Source: a bacterium UBA6115
Lineage (GTDB): Bacteria > Bacillota_A > Clostridia > Christensenellales > Aristaeellaceae
Reading direction: 5' to 3'
Assembly: GCA_002428405.1 (NCBI GenBank)
Contig: DIWD01000062.1
Location: 8,418-72,417 of the forward strand
Length of the DNA stretch: 64,000 bases
Below, one piece after another: positions 16,301 to 24,699 of the stretch; positions within the stretch are counted from its first letter, which is position 1; each line of letters starts with the position of its first letter. Position numbers and translations under genes: made by a program. The notes under the pieces were generated by a model. It did no database searches and was not told where the DNA came from. It saw only the letters and a program-made list of their open reading frames with translations.

Positions 16301-16329
16301 TTGTATTATATCTATATAGATGCTATACT
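16301..16329 (+). promoter_or_regulatory. Promoter of the sugar ABC transporter operon
   Basis: TTGTAT (16301-16306), a 17-base spacer and TATACT (16324-16329) lie 80 bases before the binding protein gene. The spacer contains short palindromic AT steps (TATATCTATATAGATA) that could serve as the operator for the divergent regulator. The 16082-16300 stretch holds GC-rich hairpins but no gene. Confidence 0.65.
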
Positions 16330-16408
16330 GTATATATCATGACGCGTTTGGTCATATTCTACATCCGTAAATGTGCCCGGCGCGTCAAATAAACGCGGAG
16401 GAAAGAGA

Positions 16409-17791
16409 ATGATGAAAGGGATCTACCTGAAGAAACTGTTCTCCCTTGCTCTGGTCATGATGATGACGCTGTCCCTGGGCCTGGCGGCAATCGCCGGGGC
16501 AGAAAGTGAAAACATCGGCACCGTGAAGATCCTGACCAATGTGACCGGCGGCAAGGACGAAGCGGAAATGCTGCTTTTCGCCGAGGCCTTCGGCAAGGGC
16601 ATCAACGGGACGGTCATCATGGAAAAACCCGCCTCCAATTATGGCGAGGTCATGATGAACAAGCTCAATTCCGGCGAACAGTATGACCTGCTCTACGTCA
16701 GCCTGCAGCAGCTCTACGACATGCAGGCGGATGAAATCCTGACAGACCTGACCGACTGGGTCAAGGCGTCCCCCATCCTGGGCGACACCGAAGTTGTACC
16801 CGCGCAGGAATGGGAGCAGCTCACCATCAACGGCCGCATCTGGGGCAGCTTCAACAAGACCGAAGTGCATAAACTGCCGGCCGTCAACAAAGTTGTCGCC
16901 GACAAGGCCGGCGTAAACCTGGCGGAAGTCGAACCCACCCTGGAGGGATATCGCGAGCTGTTCACGAAACTGCAGGCAGCGGGCGGCGAAGGCTTCTATG
17001 CCTTCAACACCCACATCCCGGGCCTGCATGACCTGCAACCCTGGTTCGCAGCCGCTGACCTGAAGATGGGCTTTGCGAAGAACGAAGACGGCTCCCTGTA
17101 TGTGCCCATCGCGACCGAGGCCTCCATCCCCGTATGGGAGTGGTTTGCCCAACTGTACGCTGAAGGCCTGATGGACCCTGACTGCCTCATCAACACCACC
17201 GGGGACATGCGCAACAAGATGATGGCGGGCCAGACTGGCCTGGTCGTCGACTGGGCCGCCTGGGTCGGGCTGTACAATGTCCGTTCAGGCGCGAACTATC
17301 CCGATGTTGTCAATGTGGTCCCCCTGGGCGGCGTGAAGAACTCCAAGGGCGACTTCATGCTCTCCCGCGGCGATCCCTCCATCTGGGTCATCCCCGTCAA
17401 CGCTCCAAACCCCCAGGGCGCTTTCAAGGCGCTTGAGTACATGGCGACCCAGGAGGGCGGCCAGCTTCTCTCCATCGGCATCGAAGGGCACGATTACAAC
17501 CTCGTGGACGGCAAAGTGGTAATGACCGAGATCGGCATTTCCCACGGCAACGACCACGGCGCCCCTGTGCCCACCAGCCGCAAGTACGTTTTCCCAGTGC
17601 CCCTGAACCCCGGCTTTGCCGAGGCGATGGAATTCCTGCCCTATGCCACCCTGGATCTGAGCACCGATAAGACTGCAACGTATAGGGAAATCGTCGCGAA
17701 GTATGCCACCGAGATCATCATCGGCACCAAAACCGCCGCTGAAGGCGTGGCCGCCATGCAGGCAGAGCTCAAAGACCGCGGCGTGATCTGA
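16409..17791 (+). CDS. Extracellular solute-binding protein, CUT1 sugar ABC transporter
   Basis: ATG at 16409 is preceded by GGAGGAAAGAGA; the product has 460 residues. A signal peptide (LKKLFSLALVMMMTLSLGLA) ends near AGA-ES, with no lipobox Cys, so it is secreted or held by other means, unlike most Gram-positive binding proteins. The mature part follows the family 1 extracellular solute-binding fold: VKILTNVTGGKDEAEMLLFA at the N-terminus, a hinge region with GSFNKTEVHKLPAVNKVVAD near 150, and MMAGQTGLVVDWAAWVGLYN near 272. It captures an oligosaccharide for the two permeases downstream. A stem-loop after the gene separates it from them, a common way to keep the binding protein in excess. 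Confidence 0.85.
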   Translation: MMKGIYLKKLFSLALVMMMTLSLGLAAIAGAESENIGTVKILTNVTGGKDEAEMLLFAEAFGKGINGTVIMEKPASNYGEVMMNKLNSGEQYDLLYVSLQQLYDMQADEILTDLTDWVKASPILGDTEVVPAQEWEQLTINGRIWGSFNKTEVHKLPAVNKVVADKAGVNLAEVEPTLEGYRELFTKLQAAGGEGFYAFNTHIPGLHDLQPWFAAADLKMGFAKNEDGSLYVPIATEASIPVWEWFAQLYAEGLMDPDCLINTTGDMRNKMMAGQTGLVVDWAAWVGLYNVRSGANYPDVVNVVPLGGVKNSKGDFMLSRGDPSIWVIPVNAPNPQGAFKALEYMATQEGGQLLSIGIEGHDYNLVDGKVVMTEIGISHGNDHGAPVPTSRKYVFPVPLNPGFAEAMEFLPYATLDLSTDKTATYREIVAKYATEIIIGTKTAAEGVAAMQAELKDRGVI

Positions 17792-17821
17792 AAAGGCACA
17801 TTGTCAACTCAATGAGAACGC

Positions 17822-17851
17822 GCTGGCTCGTCCCTTGCCGGACGGGCCAGC
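17822..17851 (+). promoter_or_regulatory. Stem-loop between binding protein and permease genes
   Basis: A 12-bp stem (17822-17833 with 17840-17851, one mismatch) with loop CTTGCC lies 30 bases after the stop codon and is followed by a short pyrimidine stretch. Such hairpins usually protect the upstream message or partly terminate transcription. Confidence 0.65.
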
Positions 17852-17932
17852 CTTCCCTTAATATCAGGAATGCCATGCCTGTTTTCGGAGGCATTCTGAT
17901 TTGACGCGGATCATTGCGAAGAGGAGGACACC

Positions 17933-18871
17933 ATGAGCACAATCACCAGGCAGAATGCCGCGGTTCTGCGCAAGCGGAGCCGTAAAAGGCTGCGGCGCAA
18001 GATTTGGCAGTATAAGGCCATCTACCTGATGATCATCCCCGTGTTTCTCTACTTCGCTGTCTTTACGTTCTACCCGCTTGGCCTGGGCATCGTGCAGAGT
18101 TTCCAAAAGGTAAAGCTGATCGGCGCGCCGACCTTCATCGGGCTTTCAAACTATGAGTTTGTGTTCAGCGACCCGATTTTTATCCGATCCATGCGCAATT
18201 CCATGGTGGTTGGAACGGTCTCCCTTTTCATCAACCTGGCCGTTGCCATTGTGCTCACCATTGCCGTTAATGAAATCCGCAGCAGATATGCCAAGTCGCT
18301 CATCCAGACGGTCACATTCCTTCCCTTTCTGTTCTCCTGGACCGTGGTGGGCGGCATGTGGCTGCAGATCCTGGCACATAACGGAATGGTCAACAACTTC
18401 CTGGAAACCATCGGGCTTGCCAGGCTGCCCTTCTTTACCTCGCCCGCCTGGGGGCGCCCGGTCATCCTGTTCACCAACGCGTGGAAACAGGCGGGGTATT
18501 TCATCGTCCTGCTGCTGGCCAGTGTGGTCAGCATCGACCCCACCATCTATGAGGCGGCCCGGATTGACGGCGCCAGCCGCATGAAGCAGATCCGCTGGAT
18601 CATCATCCCCCAGGTCTGGCCCACGGTAAAGACCCTGCTCGTGCTGGGGGCCACCGGGGTGCTGCGCAACTTCGACCAGGTGCTGATGATGAACAGGCCC
18701 GCGACAAAGGACAGCATCCGCACCTTGCTGCTGTACATCTATGAGGAGGGCATCACAAAAATGAAGATCGGCACTGCGACCGCCGCCGCGACCGCTGTCA
18801 TGATCATCACCCTGGCCATCACCATTATAGTGCGCAGACTGGCCAGATATGACCAGGACGCCAGTTACTGA
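17933..18871 (+). CDS. Sugar ABC transporter permease (LplB/UgpA-like)
   Basis: The 312-residue protein has a basic N-terminus (RKRSRKRLRRK), six transmembrane helices and the cytoplasmic EAA loop EAARIDGASRMKQIRWIIIP near residue 205 that docks with the ATPase. YKAIYLMIIPVFLYFAVFTFY near residue 28 is the typical first helix of LplB/YtcP-type CUT1 permeases. GAGGAGG precedes the ATG. No ATPase gene exists in the operon, so it probably uses a shared MsmX-type ATPase encoded elsewhere, as is usual for Bacillota CUT1 systems. Confidence 0.93.
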   Translation: MSTITRQNAAVLRKRSRKRLRRKIWQYKAIYLMIIPVFLYFAVFTFYPLGLGIVQSFQKVKLIGAPTFIGLSNYEFVFSDPIFIRSMRNSMVVGTVSLFINLAVAIVLTIAVNEIRSRYAKSLIQTVTFLPFLFSWTVVGGMWLQILAHNGMVNNFLETIGLARLPFFTSPAWGRPVILFTNAWKQAGYFIVLLLASVVSIDPTIYEAARIDGASRMKQIRWIIIPQVWPTVKTLLVLGATGVLRNFDQVLMMNRPATKDSIRTLLLYIYEEGITKMKIGTATAAATAVMIITLAITIIVRRLARYDQDASY

Positions 18872-18885
18872 GGGAGGGACGGCAG

Positions 18886-19782
18886 ATGAGCTCAACGATT
18901 TTTGACAGGCAGGAAAAGGTGGCCAAACCCTTCCGCAATCAGATGAGTCCGCTGGAAAGGGCACTTAACTGGCTGCTGCTGCTGCTTGTGTTCCTCGCCA
19001 TGGTGCTGCCCATGCTCAATGTGCTGGCCATTTCCCTCTCCAGCAACACGGCCTCCCAGGTGTCCGACGTGACATTGTGGCCCAAAGAGTTTTCAACCGA
19101 GGGCTACACTTTTATCTGGAACGCGCGGAACCTTGGCAGGGCGTTTGGCAACTCCTCCTTTGTGTCGGTCGTTGGGACGCTGATCACCGTGACGATTTCC
19201 GCCATGGCGGGCTACGTGCTCATCCAGCGCGATCTGCCTTTCCGCAAGGCGATCGCCACCGGCATCCTGGTGACGATGATGATCCCGGGGGACCTGACGC
19301 TGGTCTCCATCTTCTCGCTGAACAAGGCTCTGGGGCTGATCGACAGCTACCTGGGCCTGATCATGAACGGATTGGTGTCCGCCTTTTCCATCATGCTCAT
19401 GCGCAACTATTTCCTTTCGGTTCCGGAGTCCCTGGCGGAATCGGGGCGCATTGACAACGCATCGGAGATGCGCATCTTCTTTTCCATTTATATCCCGCTG
19501 TCCCTGCCAGGCCTGGCGGCCATCACCTTCCTGGATTTTATCGGCAAATGGAATTCCTTCATGGTCCCCCTGATCATCACCACCAGGCCGGAGCTGTTCA
19601 CCCTGCCCATTATCCTCAGGCAGCTGACCCAGCCCACCGACTCGACCTCGGGGGTCCTGCAGATATATGACAACGCCAGGATGGCAGCCATCGTGATCAC
19701 CGTCATCCCCCTGCTGGCGCTTTACACCCTGGCGCAGCGGTTCCTCATCGGCGGCCTGACCCTGGGCGCGGCAAAAGGCTGA
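18886..19782 (+). CDS. Sugar ABC transporter permease (LplC/UgpE-like)
   Basis: The 298-residue second permease subunit has six helices and an EAA loop AESGRIDNASEMRIFFSIYI near residue 186 followed by PLSLPGLAAI. N-terminal NWLLLLLVFLAMVLPMLNVL is the first helix and SSNTASQVSDVTLWPKEFS is the short extracellular segment typical of the LplC/YtcP branch. It starts 15 bases after the first permease with GGGAGGGA as ribosome site. Together the two subunits form the membrane channel for the sugar bound by the upstream protein. Confidence 0.93.
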   Translation: MSSTIFDRQEKVAKPFRNQMSPLERALNWLLLLLVFLAMVLPMLNVLAISLSSNTASQVSDVTLWPKEFSTEGYTFIWNARNLGRAFGNSSFVSVVGTLITVTISAMAGYVLIQRDLPFRKAIATGILVTMMIPGDLTLVSIFSLNKALGLIDSYLGLIMNGLVSAFSIMLMRNYFLSVPESLAESGRIDNASEMRIFFSIYIPLSLPGLAAITFLDFIGKWNSFMVPLIITTRPELFTLPIILRQLTQPTDSTSGVLQIYDNARMAAIVITVIPLLALYTLAQRFLIGGLTLGAAKG

Positions 19783-19814
19783 AAGGCTGAAGGGTTGAAG
19801 GGAGAGGTTGCCTT

Positions 19815-21119
19815 ATGGAAAGCATGAACCAAAAAACCTTTATAAGGCTGATAGAAAAGCAGGAGGAGCGCCAATACCTCCGGATCCCCTTTATCGTTGC
19901 GCAGGACACGGAAACCATCACCGTTTCCTATGATTATACGCGGCACCGCCTCTGCCCCGGGGAGGAAGGATCAACGTATCGCCGGGAAGTGAACATCATC
20001 GACCTTGCGCTGGAGGACCCTGATAAAACCCTTGTGGGGGCGTCCGGCTCTGAGCGCAGGGAAATCACCATCCATGAGAACCATGCGACCCCGGGTTACC
20101 GCGGCGTGCCCATCCGCCCGGGGACCTGGTACATCATACTGGGCGCGTATCGGGTGGAGGAGGAAGGGTGCCCGGTCACACTCAGCGTGACCCAGATGCC
20201 CAAAGGCGGCGTCCTGCTCACAGGCGACTGCCATACGCACACGGTCCATTCCGACGGATGGTATACGGTGGACCAGGCCATCGACAGGGCGCGGCAGGAC
20301 AGGCTGGACTATCTGTTCATCACCGACCACAACAGCATGGCCTCCAACCCGCTCATCCGCTCCTCCCCTGACCTGACAGTGCTGCCCGGCGTCGAGGTCA
20401 CCTATTATGACGGCCATTACAACCTGTTTGGCGCTGAGCGGCCGATGAAGACCTTTTTCGCCAATTCCAGGGAAGAAGTCCTGTCCATCATGCGGGAGGG
20501 AAGGGAACACGGCGCCCTGGTCTCCCTGAACCATCCATTTGACTTTGGCTGCCCCTGGAAATTCGGTTTTGGCCCCGACGTGCCGGCTGATTTGGTGGAA
20601 ATCTGGAACGGGCCTTTCACTCCCTTGAACCGGAAGAGCATCACCCTTTGGCACGAACAGCTTTGCGCAGGCCGTATCTGGCCTGCCATCGGCGGGAGCG
20701 ACTGCCACCACTCCGAATTGTTCCGGACGTTTGCGGCACCCGCGACCTTCCTGTACGCCAGGTCCCGTGCCGGCAGCGATATCCTGGCGGCGATGAAAGG
20801 CGGCCATGCCTATGTGGGCATGAACGCGGGCGCGCCGGGCATCCATATGGCGATGGGCGACGCGCGGATGGGCGATGTCCACGCCGGAAACAAGGAACCG
20901 CTCCAGCTGAGGGTGGAAGCGCTGGCGGAGGGGGATGAGATCCGCCTGATCAACCAGACCGGCGTGATCTGGGCAAATAAGCCCGGGGCCTGCTGGCGGT
21001 ATGAGGTGAGCCTGGACGCGGGAGAGAGTACCTTCCTCCGGGTGGAGGTGCGCCGCACGCTGCCTGAGGGCACCAGGACCCTGGCCAGCATCAGCAATCC
21101 GATTTATATCAGGCAATGA
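19815..21119 (+). CDS. PHP-domain metallohydrolase, CehA/McbA family
   Basis: The 434-residue protein begins with a beta-rich domain of about 130 residues and then a PHP domain of the CehA/McbA type. Metal ligands are seen in GDCHTHTVHSDG near residue 138, ITDHNS near 172, LPGVEV near 191, LNHPFDFG near 238 and GGSDCHH near 294. PHP enzymes are di- or tri-metal hydrolases of phosphoesters or other labile bonds; CehA itself hydrolyses carbamates. About 110 residues of a C-terminal beta domain follow. It is co-transcribed with sugar permeases and overlaps the next gene, so it should act on a substituent of the imported glycan. The actual substrate is unknown. Confidence 0.85.
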   Translation: MESMNQKTFIRLIEKQEERQYLRIPFIVAQDTETITVSYDYTRHRLCPGEEGSTYRREVNIIDLALEDPDKTLVGASGSERREITIHENHATPGYRGVPIRPGTWYIILGAYRVEEEGCPVTLSVTQMPKGGVLLTGDCHTHTVHSDGWYTVDQAIDRARQDRLDYLFITDHNSMASNPLIRSSPDLTVLPGVEVTYYDGHYNLFGAERPMKTFFANSREEVLSIMREGREHGALVSLNHPFDFGCPWKFGFGPDVPADLVEIWNGPFTPLNRKSITLWHEQLCAGRIWPAIGGSDCHHSELFRTFAAPATFLYARSRAGSDILAAMKGGHAYVGMNAGAPGIHMAMGDARMGDVHAGNKEPLQLRVEALAEGDEIRLINQTGVIWANKPGACWRYEVSLDAGESTFLRVEVRRTLPEGTRTLASISNPIYIRQ

Positions 21120-23218
21120 AGGGGGACGTTTTCTTGGACATCCGCAAGGTACACATCGTGTTCAAGACGCACCTGGACATCGGATTCACCGATTTCTCAG
21201 CGAATGTGACCGACCATTTTCTCAACCGGTATATCCCCTCCGCGCTCACAGCCGCACGGGAAGCCAACAGGCCCGGACAGCCAAAACGGTTTATCTGGAC
21301 AGTGGGTTCTTTCATGTTGGACCTTGCTTTGCGCACCTTAAGCGGCGGCGCCGCGGAAGACCTGGATGACGCCATCCGCCGGGGAGACATCACCTATCAC
21401 GCGCTGCCCTTTACCACTCACTCCGAGCTGTGCGGCAGGGAGCTTTTCCAGGCAGGGCTTGACATTGCCAGGCGTTTGGACACGCGTTATGGGAAGAAGA
21501 CCATCGCCGCCAAGATGTCAGACGTGCCCGGGCATACCATCGGCATCGTCGGCCCCCTTGCGGACCAGGGGATCGAGTTTTTGCACATCGGAATCAACAA
21601 TGTCGCGTGCATGCCCACGGTGCCTGCGCTGTTTATGTGGGAAAACCGGGAAGGGCAGCGGGTGATGGTGAACTACGCGCGCGGCTATGGCGGCCTGACC
21701 GCAGTGGAAGGGCATGACGAGGCGCTGTATTTTCTTCACAGCGATGACAACATGGGACCACCTTCCCAAAAACGCCTTCACAGTGTGTATAAGGAGGTCC
21801 AGGCCCGGTTCCCCGGTGCCGAAGTGGCCGCGTCAACGCTGGACGCGTTCGCCAAAAGCTTGCGCCCCCTGCGTGAAAAGCTGCCTGTGATCCGGCAGGA
21901 AATCGGGGATACATGGATCCACGGCATCGGAACGGATCCGAGGAAAACCGCGATGCTGCGGGAACTGGAACGTTTGTCGCGGAAATGGGATGAAACAGGC
22001 ACATGGGCCCGTTTCACAAGCCCCCTTTCTGACGGAAGGCTGCCCAGGGCCGCGTTTCTGGAGCAGCTGCTTTTAATATGTGAGCATACCTGGGGCCTTG
22101 ACACAAAAAAATTCCTGACCGATTTTGTCAACTGGACCAGGGATGACTTTGACAAAGCCCGCGCGGCGGACAGGCTCCCAGACCGTTATGGGGCGGGGAC
22201 GGCGTATGAAGGCGCTTTCCGGTTCGCCAAGCGGGAGTTTCAGAGGCTAAAGCCCAAAAACCTCAAGTGGCATCAGCGCAGCTATTCGCTGTTTGAAATG
22301 TCCCACCAGGAACAGCGGGACTATGCTGCCCAGGCTGTGCGCCTGCTGCCGCGGATGCTGCGGGATGAGGCGGAAACAGTGCTGAAACGGGCGGAAGACC
22401 GGATGCTTCCGGCGCCGGGCGGCCCTGGCCCTGTGGTGAAGGCCGCTCAGCTTGGCGCATATCGGGGTATGCTGCGGGGAGAGGAGATCGCCTTGCATAC
22501 GCCTGCCGGGCATGTCCTTCTTCTGGGGCTTCCCCTCTATCAGGAAACCGGACTCGCGGCCTATGAACGCCTGGAGCAGCAATACCTTAGCAATGTCAGC
22601 GAAAACCGGGACTGGGCCGTTGTGGACAATATGAAGCCTGGCGCGCAGCACAGCGACGCCCCCTGGGAGGACGTCTTCCACAAGCCCCGTTTGGGCTGTT
22701 TGTCGGATTTTGGCGGCGCCTGGCGCCTGGAAGGGCAGTATGACCCGGCGCCCCGCCGCGGCGCAGGCTGTCCGGAAGGTTTCACGCTGCGCCTGGCGCC
22801 TTGCCCTGAGGGCGTCAGGGTGAGCCTGCTCCTGTACGGAAAGCCCGCCAACCGCAAGCCCGAAGCGCTGTTCCTCCCGGTTTCCCTTAAGGGGGCAAGG
22901 GAACTGAGCCTCCGGAAAATCGGTCAATGGATCGACCCCTCCTCCTGCGCGGAACGCGGGAACCAGCGGGTACACGGAATGGACGCCTTTGAGTGGGTGA
23001 GCGGGGAAGGCAACCGCATGCGGGTCACCTCCCTGCACGCGCCCCTGATCGCCATCGGGCAGCCAAAGCTCCTTGATTTCGGGGGCGTGGAGGCGTTTGA
23101 CCGTGTATATGTGAACCTGTACAATAACCTTTGGGGGACGAATTATAAAATGTGGTATGGGGAAGATATCTTTTGTGAGTTCCTGATTGAGGAAGCCGGA
23201 AAGGAGGGCAGGCCATGA
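21116..23218 (+). CDS. DUF5054 protein, GH38-like glycoside hydrolase candidate
   Basis: This 700-residue protein matches the DUF5054 pattern: VHIVFKTHLDIGFTD near residue 12 parallels the zinc-binding HSHNDPGW start of GH38 alpha-mannosidases, MSDVPGHTIGIVGPLADQGI near 139 holds the probable catalytic Asp region, and YARGYGG near 184 and CEHTWGLD near 322 supply further conserved His/Trp sites. No signal peptide is seen, so it is cytoplasmic and probably acts on the imported oligosaccharide. The ATG at 21116 overlaps the previous stop; a TTG at 21134 has the better ribosome site (AAGGGGGA) and may be the true start. DUF5054 members have no settled substrate. Confidence 0.75.
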   Translation: MKGDVFLDIRKVHIVFKTHLDIGFTDFSANVTDHFLNRYIPSALTAAREANRPGQPKRFIWTVGSFMLDLALRTLSGGAAEDLDDAIRRGDITYHALPFTTHSELCGRELFQAGLDIARRLDTRYGKKTIAAKMSDVPGHTIGIVGPLADQGIEFLHIGINNVACMPTVPALFMWENREGQRVMVNYARGYGGLTAVEGHDEALYFLHSDDNMGPPSQKRLHSVYKEVQARFPGAEVAASTLDAFAKSLRPLREKLPVIRQEIGDTWIHGIGTDPRKTAMLRELERLSRKWDETGTWARFTSPLSDGRLPRAAFLEQLLLICEHTWGLDTKKFLTDFVNWTRDDFDKARAADRLPDRYGAGTAYEGAFRFAKREFQRLKPKNLKWHQRSYSLFEMSHQEQRDYAAQAVRLLPRMLRDEAETVLKRAEDRMLPAPGGPGPVVKAAQLGAYRGMLRGEEIALHTPAGHVLLLGLPLYQETGLAAYERLEQQYLSNVSENRDWAVVDNMKPGAQHSDAPWEDVFHKPRLGCLSDFGGAWRLEGQYDPAPRRGAGCPEGFTLRLAPCPEGVRVSLLLYGKPANRKPEALFLPVSLKGARELSLRKIGQWIDPSSCAERGNQRVHGMDAFEWVSGEGNRMRVTSLHAPLIAIGQPKLLDFGGVEAFDRVYVNLYNNLWGTNYKMWYGEDIFCEFLIEEAGKEGRP

Positions 23219-24033
23219 AGCTCAAATGCTTTGGGACCGGCGCCGCCGAGGCCATTCCGGCCCTGTACTGCTCCTGCCCCCTGTGCGAGAAGGCGAGGGA
23301 AATCGGCGGAAAGGAAATCAGGGGACGCCATCTGAGCACGGTGGACGGTGTCATCCAGTTCGACATTGGCCAGGATCTCTTCTACCAGATCCAGGTGCTG
23401 GGGCTGGATCCCAGAAAGATCCGCCACCTGGTCATCACGCATTCCCATAGCGATCATTTCGACCTGGACGCGCTGAATAAAAGGGGGTCCCCCTTTTCGC
23501 TGGCGCTGGACAACCGGATGGAGGTCATTGGAAGCCAGGAGACCATCAGCCTTGTCCAAAGCGGCATAGAAGGGGATTTTGCGCACCAGGGTCTGATTCC
23601 CAGGGCAGCGCGGCCATATGAGGCACTGGCCCTTGACGGGGAAACCACGCTCACGGCCCTGCCCGCCAACCACGCGCCCGGGACGGGGGCGATGATCTAC
23701 GTGCTGGAGCGGAAGGGGAGGAAGCTCCTCTATGCCCATGATACCGGGCCTCTGTTCCCGGAAGTCATCAGCTGGCTTTCGGGCAGGCAGCTGGACGGGG
23801 CGACACTGGACTGCACCGGCGCTTATAAGGGGGCAGGAGCGCACCATATGCAATTGTCCACCTGCGGGGAGGCCGTGAGCGCCCTTCACGGCAATGGGGG
23901 GCTGAAAAAAGACGGAGTCATAATCCTCAGCCACTTTTCCCACGGCGGCGGCGCGCTCCATGCCCAGCTTGAGCAGGAGGCGGAAAAACGCGGCTGGATT
24001 GCCGCCTACGACGGAATGGAAATCGAGATATAA
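23215..24033 (+). CDS. MBL-fold metallohydrolase, PhnP-like
   Basis: The 272-residue protein has a metallo-beta-lactamase fold. An N-terminal CSCPLCEKA motif near residue 18 is the extra zinc site of the PhnP/YycJ-type group, THSHSDHFD near 79 is the HxHxDH metal centre, NHAPGTG near 153, and the late metal ligands ABOUT HDTGPLF near 176 and LSHFSHGGG near 238. PhnP is a phosphodiesterase for cyclic ribose phosphates; here neighbours point to sugar degradation, so it may open a cyclic phosphate or a lactone. GGAGGGCAGG precedes the ATG, which overlaps the DUF5054 stop. It is the last gene of the operon. Confidence 0.85.
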   Translation: MKLKCFGTGAAEAIPALYCSCPLCEKAREIGGKEIRGRHLSTVDGVIQFDIGQDLFYQIQVLGLDPRKIRHLVITHSHSDHFDLDALNKRGSPFSLALDNRMEVIGSQETISLVQSGIEGDFAHQGLIPRAARPYEALALDGETTLTALPANHAPGTGAMIYVLERKGRKLLYAHDTGPLFPEVISWLSGRQLDGATLDCTGAYKGAGAHHMQLSTCGEAVSALHGNGGLKKDGVIILSHFSHGGGALHAQLEQEAEKRGWIAAYDGMEIEI

Positions 24034-24065
24034 CCTTCATCAGTGCATTGACTCGTTCGTTTGGC

Positions 24066-24218
24066 ATGGCCAACCGCCGTTTTATTTGGATCAGACCCTC
24101 TGATGATACGGACCTCTCAGGGGAGAGGATCGTCGGTTATGCGGACTATGCCGGCATTGCAGGGCTTCCATCCTCTGTCAGAACTTATACTGCAGGTCTT
24201 AAAGGCAGCAAAATATAA
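24066..24218 (+). CDS. Possible 50-residue protein or gene remnant
   Basis: An ATG-initiated frame of 50 codons covers most of the gap between the MBL gene and the VOC gene. Its composition is protein-like (RIVGYADYAGIAGLPSSVRT within it) and has the codon use of the neighbours, but there is no ribosome site. It may be the leftover end of a larger gene rather than a functional small protein. No family is recognised. Confidence 0.25.
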   Translation: MANRRFIWIRPSDDTDLSGERIVGYADYAGIAGLPSSVRTYTAGLKGSKI

Positions 24219-24241
24219 ATCAAACGTTGGGAGAAAAGCAT

Positions 24242-24595
24242 ATGAAGATTGGGGAAGTGTGCCTGATGACCAACGACGTCGTCAGGCTGGCGGATTTCTA
24301 CAAGCGGCTGCTCGGAGTGGAAAATAACAGCAATGACCCTGTACACCAGGTCATCCTGCCGGAGGAGACAGCTCTGACAGTGTATAACGACGGATCCGTA
24401 AGGAACTGCGGTGACCGCGGCATCTGCATCGCGTTCACAGTGGAGGATCTTGACGCTGAACACGAAAGGCTCATCGGCATGGGGGTCCGGATCATTCAGG
24501 GACCGATGATCCGTCCGTGGGGAGCGCGGAACATGAGTTTCTATGACCCGGACGGGAATGTTGTGTACTTCAGAAGCGCGCTTTCATTAGAATAA
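24242..24595 (+). CDS. VOC (glyoxalase/bleomycin resistance) family protein
   Basis: The ATG at 24242 has GGGAGA seven bases upstream and gives 117 residues, the size of a single-domain VOC protein made of two beta-alpha-beta-beta-beta modules. Family features are the start KIGEVCLMTNDVVRLADFYK, the mid-segment GICIAFTVEDLDAEHERLIG near residue 62, and the end MSFYDPDGNVVYF near 100, where DPDGN is the hallmark of the glyoxalase fold. Members bind a divalent metal and act on or bind small ligands such as methylglyoxal adducts or antibiotics. It stands alone on the plus strand; function cannot be narrowed. Confidence 0.85.
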   Translation: MKIGEVCLMTNDVVRLADFYKRLLGVENNSNDPVHQVILPEETALTVYNDGSVRNCGDRGICIAFTVEDLDAEHERLIGMGVRIIQGPMIRPWGARNMSFYDPDGNVVYFRSALSLE

Positions 24596-24699
24596 TCTTT
24601 TCTTTTCCAACAATAAGATCCTCTCCATCGCGTTCTATGATGTAATAATCAAGGGAAATCAATAAAGCCGCGGAACTGACCCTTGTGCCGCGGCGATGT

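Noticed and set aside
24061..24327. A plus-strand 88-codon frame overlapping the VOC gene
   Set aside because: It is in another frame than the VOC gene, which has clear motifs and a ribosome site.
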